From contig NZ_JAJCVJ010000002.1 of the NCBI RefSeq assembly GCF_020567425.1, positions 661,068 through 725,067 on the forward strand: DNA of 64,000 bases. The letters run 5' to 3'. The translations under genes were made by a program, and so were the position numbers. Shown in pieces: positions 61,865 through 64,000 of the stretch. The notes under the pieces were generated by a model. It had not been told where the DNA came from, ran no database searches, and was given only the letters and a program-made list of their open reading frames with translations. The number at the start of each line of letters is the position of its first letter. The stretch's first letter is position 1. The stretch comes from Salinirubrum litoreum. Lineage in GTDB: Archaea; Halobacteriota; Halobacteria; Halobacteriales; Haloferacaceae.

Positions 61865-63793
61865 TCAGTCGTCGGCAGGGGCGGGGGAGTCGCCCTCGCT
61901 TGAGACGCCCGTACCCGGCCCGACGTCGATGCCGAGTTCGTCCAGTTTCTCGTCCGGGACGACGCCGTCGACCCAGCCGCGCACCTCGTAGTACTCGGCT
62001 TTCATCTCGTCGAGTTCGGCGTACTCGCCCTCGGAGGCACCTTGCCCCCGGATGCCGTCCTCCAGGAAGCGGTCCGGCAGGGAGTCGTCCGCGCCGTCGA
62101 AGCCGGCGAGGTTGTTGTAGTAGCGTTCGAGGTTGTAGATTCGCTCGCCCGCTTCGAGCAGTTCCTCCTCGCTCACGTCGAGGCCGGTCATGCCGTTGTA
62201 CTGCAGGACGTACTCCTCGATGCCCTCCGCGAAGGCGTTGAACTTGCAGATGTCGAAGGAGTCGGAGATGCAGTGCATGTCCTGGAAGGTTGCGGTGAGT
62301 TCGCCCTTGCCCTCCCACTCGTACGGATCGACCTTCACCGGGAAACCGAGAATCTCCGCCGAGGGCGTGTACCCCCGGAGGTGACAGGCACCGCGGTTCG
62401 AGGTTGCGTAGCCGATGGCCATGCCCTTCATGCAGCGCGGGTCGTACGCCGGGATGGTCTGTCCCTTGACGGCCAGCGAGTTCTCGTGGGCGTCCTTCGA
62501 CTCGGCGATGCCGTTCGGCCCCTCGGCGAGCAGATCCGGCAGGCCCTCTTCTCGGTGGGCGACACGCTCGATCATGTCGACCATCGTCTCGGTGTCGCCC
62601 CAGTCGAGCGTCTCGCCGACGTCGTCGAGTTTGCCTTCCTCGGACATCTCCATCGCCATGGCCATCACGTTGCCCATCTCGATGGTGTCGACGCCCATCT
62701 TGTTGCACTGGTCGATCATGACCGCGACCTGGTCGCGGTCGGTGTGCCCCGAGTTCGGACCGAGTGCGTAGGCGGACTCGTACTCGTACGACTCCATCCG
62801 GACGTTCATCTCCTCGCCTTTGTGCATCGTGGAGACCTCGACCTCCTTCTTGCACGCCACCGGGCAGGAGTGACAGGTCGGTTCGTCGACGAGGATGTTC
62901 TCCCGGACGTTCTCACCCGACACCTCCTCGGCGTCGAGCGTCGCGCCCTCGGTGTCGCGCATCGACTCTGTCGAGGTGTACTTCCCGTTCTTCACCGGGA
63001 GGCCGTCCATCTCCTCGGTGATGTTCATCAGGACGTTCGTCCCGTACAGCGACAGGCCGCCCTCGTTGGGCGCGGTCACGTCGGACTCCTGGATGACCTG
63101 CATCGCCTGCTGGTAGCCCTCCTGGAACGTCTCCGCGTCGGCCGGCTTCGGCATCCTCGTCCCCGACTTGACGACGACCGCCTTGAGGTTCTTCGACCCC
63201 ATCACACAGCCAGTGCCACCGCGGCCGGAGGCCCGGTCGTCCTCGTTGACGACGCAGGCGTACTTCACGCCGTTCTCGCCGCCCGGCCCGATGGCCATGA
63301 TGGAGGTGTTCTTGCCGACCGACCCCTCGACCTCCTCGCCGAGCGTCTCGATGGTCTCGTGGACGCTCTCGCCCCAGACGTGCGAGGCGTCGCGCAGTTC
63401 GAGTTCGCCGTCCTCGACGACCGCGTACACCGGCGACTCGGCCTTCCCGGTGAACAGCAGGCCGTCGAAGCCCGACCACTTCAGTCGCGCCCCGGACCAC
63501 CCGCCGTGGTGCGAGTCGGTGACCGTCCCCGTCAATGGGGACTTCGTGACGAGGGCGATCCGGCCGCTCATCACGGTCTGCGTCCCCGTGAGCGGCCCGT
63601 TCATGAACGCGAGCAGGTTGTCGGGACCCATCGGGTCCACGTCCGGTCCCTGATCGAAGACGTACTTGACACCCAGTCCGCGCGCGCCGATGTACTTCTT
63701 CGCGTCCTCCTCGTCGATGCCCTCGTACGCGACCTCGCCAGCCGAGAGGTCCACGCGGGCCACGTGGTCTTGGAATCCGCCGAGTTCTGTCAT
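61865..63793 (-). CDS. Aldehyde:ferredoxin oxidoreductase (tungsten-type)
   Basis: 642-residue enzyme oxidising aldehydes to acids with ferredoxin as acceptor. The first domain (about 1-205) has IGARGLGVKYVFDQGPDVDP, LTGTQTVMSGRIALVTKSPL and GGWSGARLKWSGFDGLLFTG, then ASGRGGTGCVMGSKNLKAVV (pterin contact). The iron-sulfur cluster ligands are C-H-S-C-P-V-A-C (near 310) and a later Cys in SFDICKFNAFAEG. SNRGACHLRGYTPSAEILGF binds the second pterin. The acidic C-tail is halophile-like. An AOR in haloarchaea is often linked to amino acid or sugar breakdown; no partner is adjacent. ATG 63793. Confidence 0.95.
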   Translation of the reverse strand: MTELGGFQDHVARVDLSAGEVAYEGIDEEDAKKYIGARGLGVKYVFDQGPDVDPMGPDNLLAFMNGPLTGTQTVMSGRIALVTKSPLTGTVTDSHHGGWSGARLKWSGFDGLLFTGKAESPVYAVVEDGELELRDASHVWGESVHETIETLGEEVEGSVGKNTSIMAIGPGGENGVKYACVVNEDDRASGRGGTGCVMGSKNLKAVVVKSGTRMPKPADAETFQEGYQQAMQVIQESDVTAPNEGGLSLYGTNVLMNITEEMDGLPVKNGKYTSTESMRDTEGATLDAEEVSGENVRENILVDEPTCHSCPVACKKEVEVSTMHKGEEMNVRMESYEYESAYALGPNSGHTDRDQVAVMIDQCNKMGVDTIEMGNVMAMAMEMSEEGKLDDVGETLDWGDTETMVDMIERVAHREEGLPDLLAEGPNGIAESKDAHENSLAVKGQTIPAYDPRCMKGMAIGYATSNRGACHLRGYTPSAEILGFPVKVDPYEWEGKGELTATFQDMHCISDSFDICKFNAFAEGIEEYVLQYNGMTGLDVSEEELLEAGERIYNLERYYNNLAGFDGADDSLPDRFLEDGIRGQGASEGEYAELDEMKAEYYEVRGWVDGVVPDEKLDELGIDVGPGTGVSSEGDSPAPADD

Positions 63794-63961
63794 GGTAATC
63801 TACGATAGTTAGGTAAGGACGCTGTGGTGTTAGTCGTTCTCACACGAACGTAACCCGATTCGGTTACGTCCCGTCGCCGACACGGATGTCGGGACATCTC
63901 ACCGGCGTCGCGGGGCGGCCCGGCCGCGTCACTTACCTCGCCCGCCCGCCAAGACCGCGCC

Positions 63962-64000
63962 GTGTCGGACGACGACGAAACCGGGAGCGGGCACGATACT
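63962..64000 (+). CDS. Probable start of a gene running off the right edge
   Basis: GTG at 63962 opens MSDDDETGSGHDT, an acidic Ser/Asp start common in haloarchaeal proteins, with no stop before the window ends. Only 13 codons are seen, so neither function nor reality is certain. It would be divergent from the AOR gene. Confidence 0.35.
   Translation, partial: MSDDDETGSGHDT

Noticed and set aside
62042-63808. 588-codon plus-strand frame opposite the AOR gene
   Set aside because: Antisense shadow; the AOR reading has all metal and pterin motifs.

Overview
The window is chromosomal DNA from a haloarchaeon (class Halobacteria). The evidence is a very high G+C content, strongly acidic proteins, TATA-type promoters with short or absent leaders, and a set of archaeal genes: thermosome, Spt5, SecE (Sec61 gamma), Sec61 beta, RpoL, Trm5, HMG-CoA reductase, CetZ, DacZ-type diadenylate cyclase and a SAMP ubiquitin-like modifier. 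Three proteins carry a PGF-CTERM tail, the anchor handled by archaeosortase A. I cannot name the genus.

Layout. 1-6.6 kb: end of a thermosome gene, an alanine dehydrogenase/ornithine cyclodeaminase family enzyme, Hsp20, a frameshifted NmrA-like gene coupled to pheA, and an MscS channel. 6.6-16.4 kb: small zinc-ribbon and hypothetical genes, a ketopantoate reductase-like gene, a sulfatase-fold enzyme facing a secreted DUF7282 protein, DedA, a saccharopine dehydrogenase-like enzyme and a DUF420 membrane protein, separated by long gaps full of dispersed repeats and hairpins. 16.4-19.4 kb: a universal stress protein coupled to an APC transporter that itself ends in two UspA domains. 20-25.6 kb: housekeeping genes (adk, Sec61 beta, pdxT, a BFN-domain protein, hisE, icd) and a notable gene fusing a SAMP2-like ubiquitin fold, with an internal Gly-Gly, to a redoxin domain. 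25.6-33.4 kb: dacZ, cupin, small membrane proteins, hmgA, an amidohydrolase, a PHP phosphoesterase and secE-spt5.

33.5-55.6 kb is dominated by the cell surface: a 1704-residue beta-helix protein with a long Thr-Pro stalk and a divergent HTH regulator; rpoL and hisF; a B12-type ABC importer (btuF facing btuC-btuD around one shared TATA palindrome); and a cluster with two sugar epimerases, a glycosyltransferase, a ~1555-residue beta-helix protein without an anchor, and a small PGF-CTERM/PKD protein immediately behind it. 55.6-64 kb: cetZ, a DUF7344 regulator, trm5, tRNA-Thr(CGT), two divergent rhodanese sulfurtransferases and an aldehyde:ferredoxin oxidoreductase.

The strongest candidates for something new are the SAMP2-redoxin fusion (22891-23622), a ~135-nt intergenic element present twice with two nested long-range stems preserved in both copies (6787-6921 and 20871-21000), and the split passenger/anchor surface protein pair (46889-53068).
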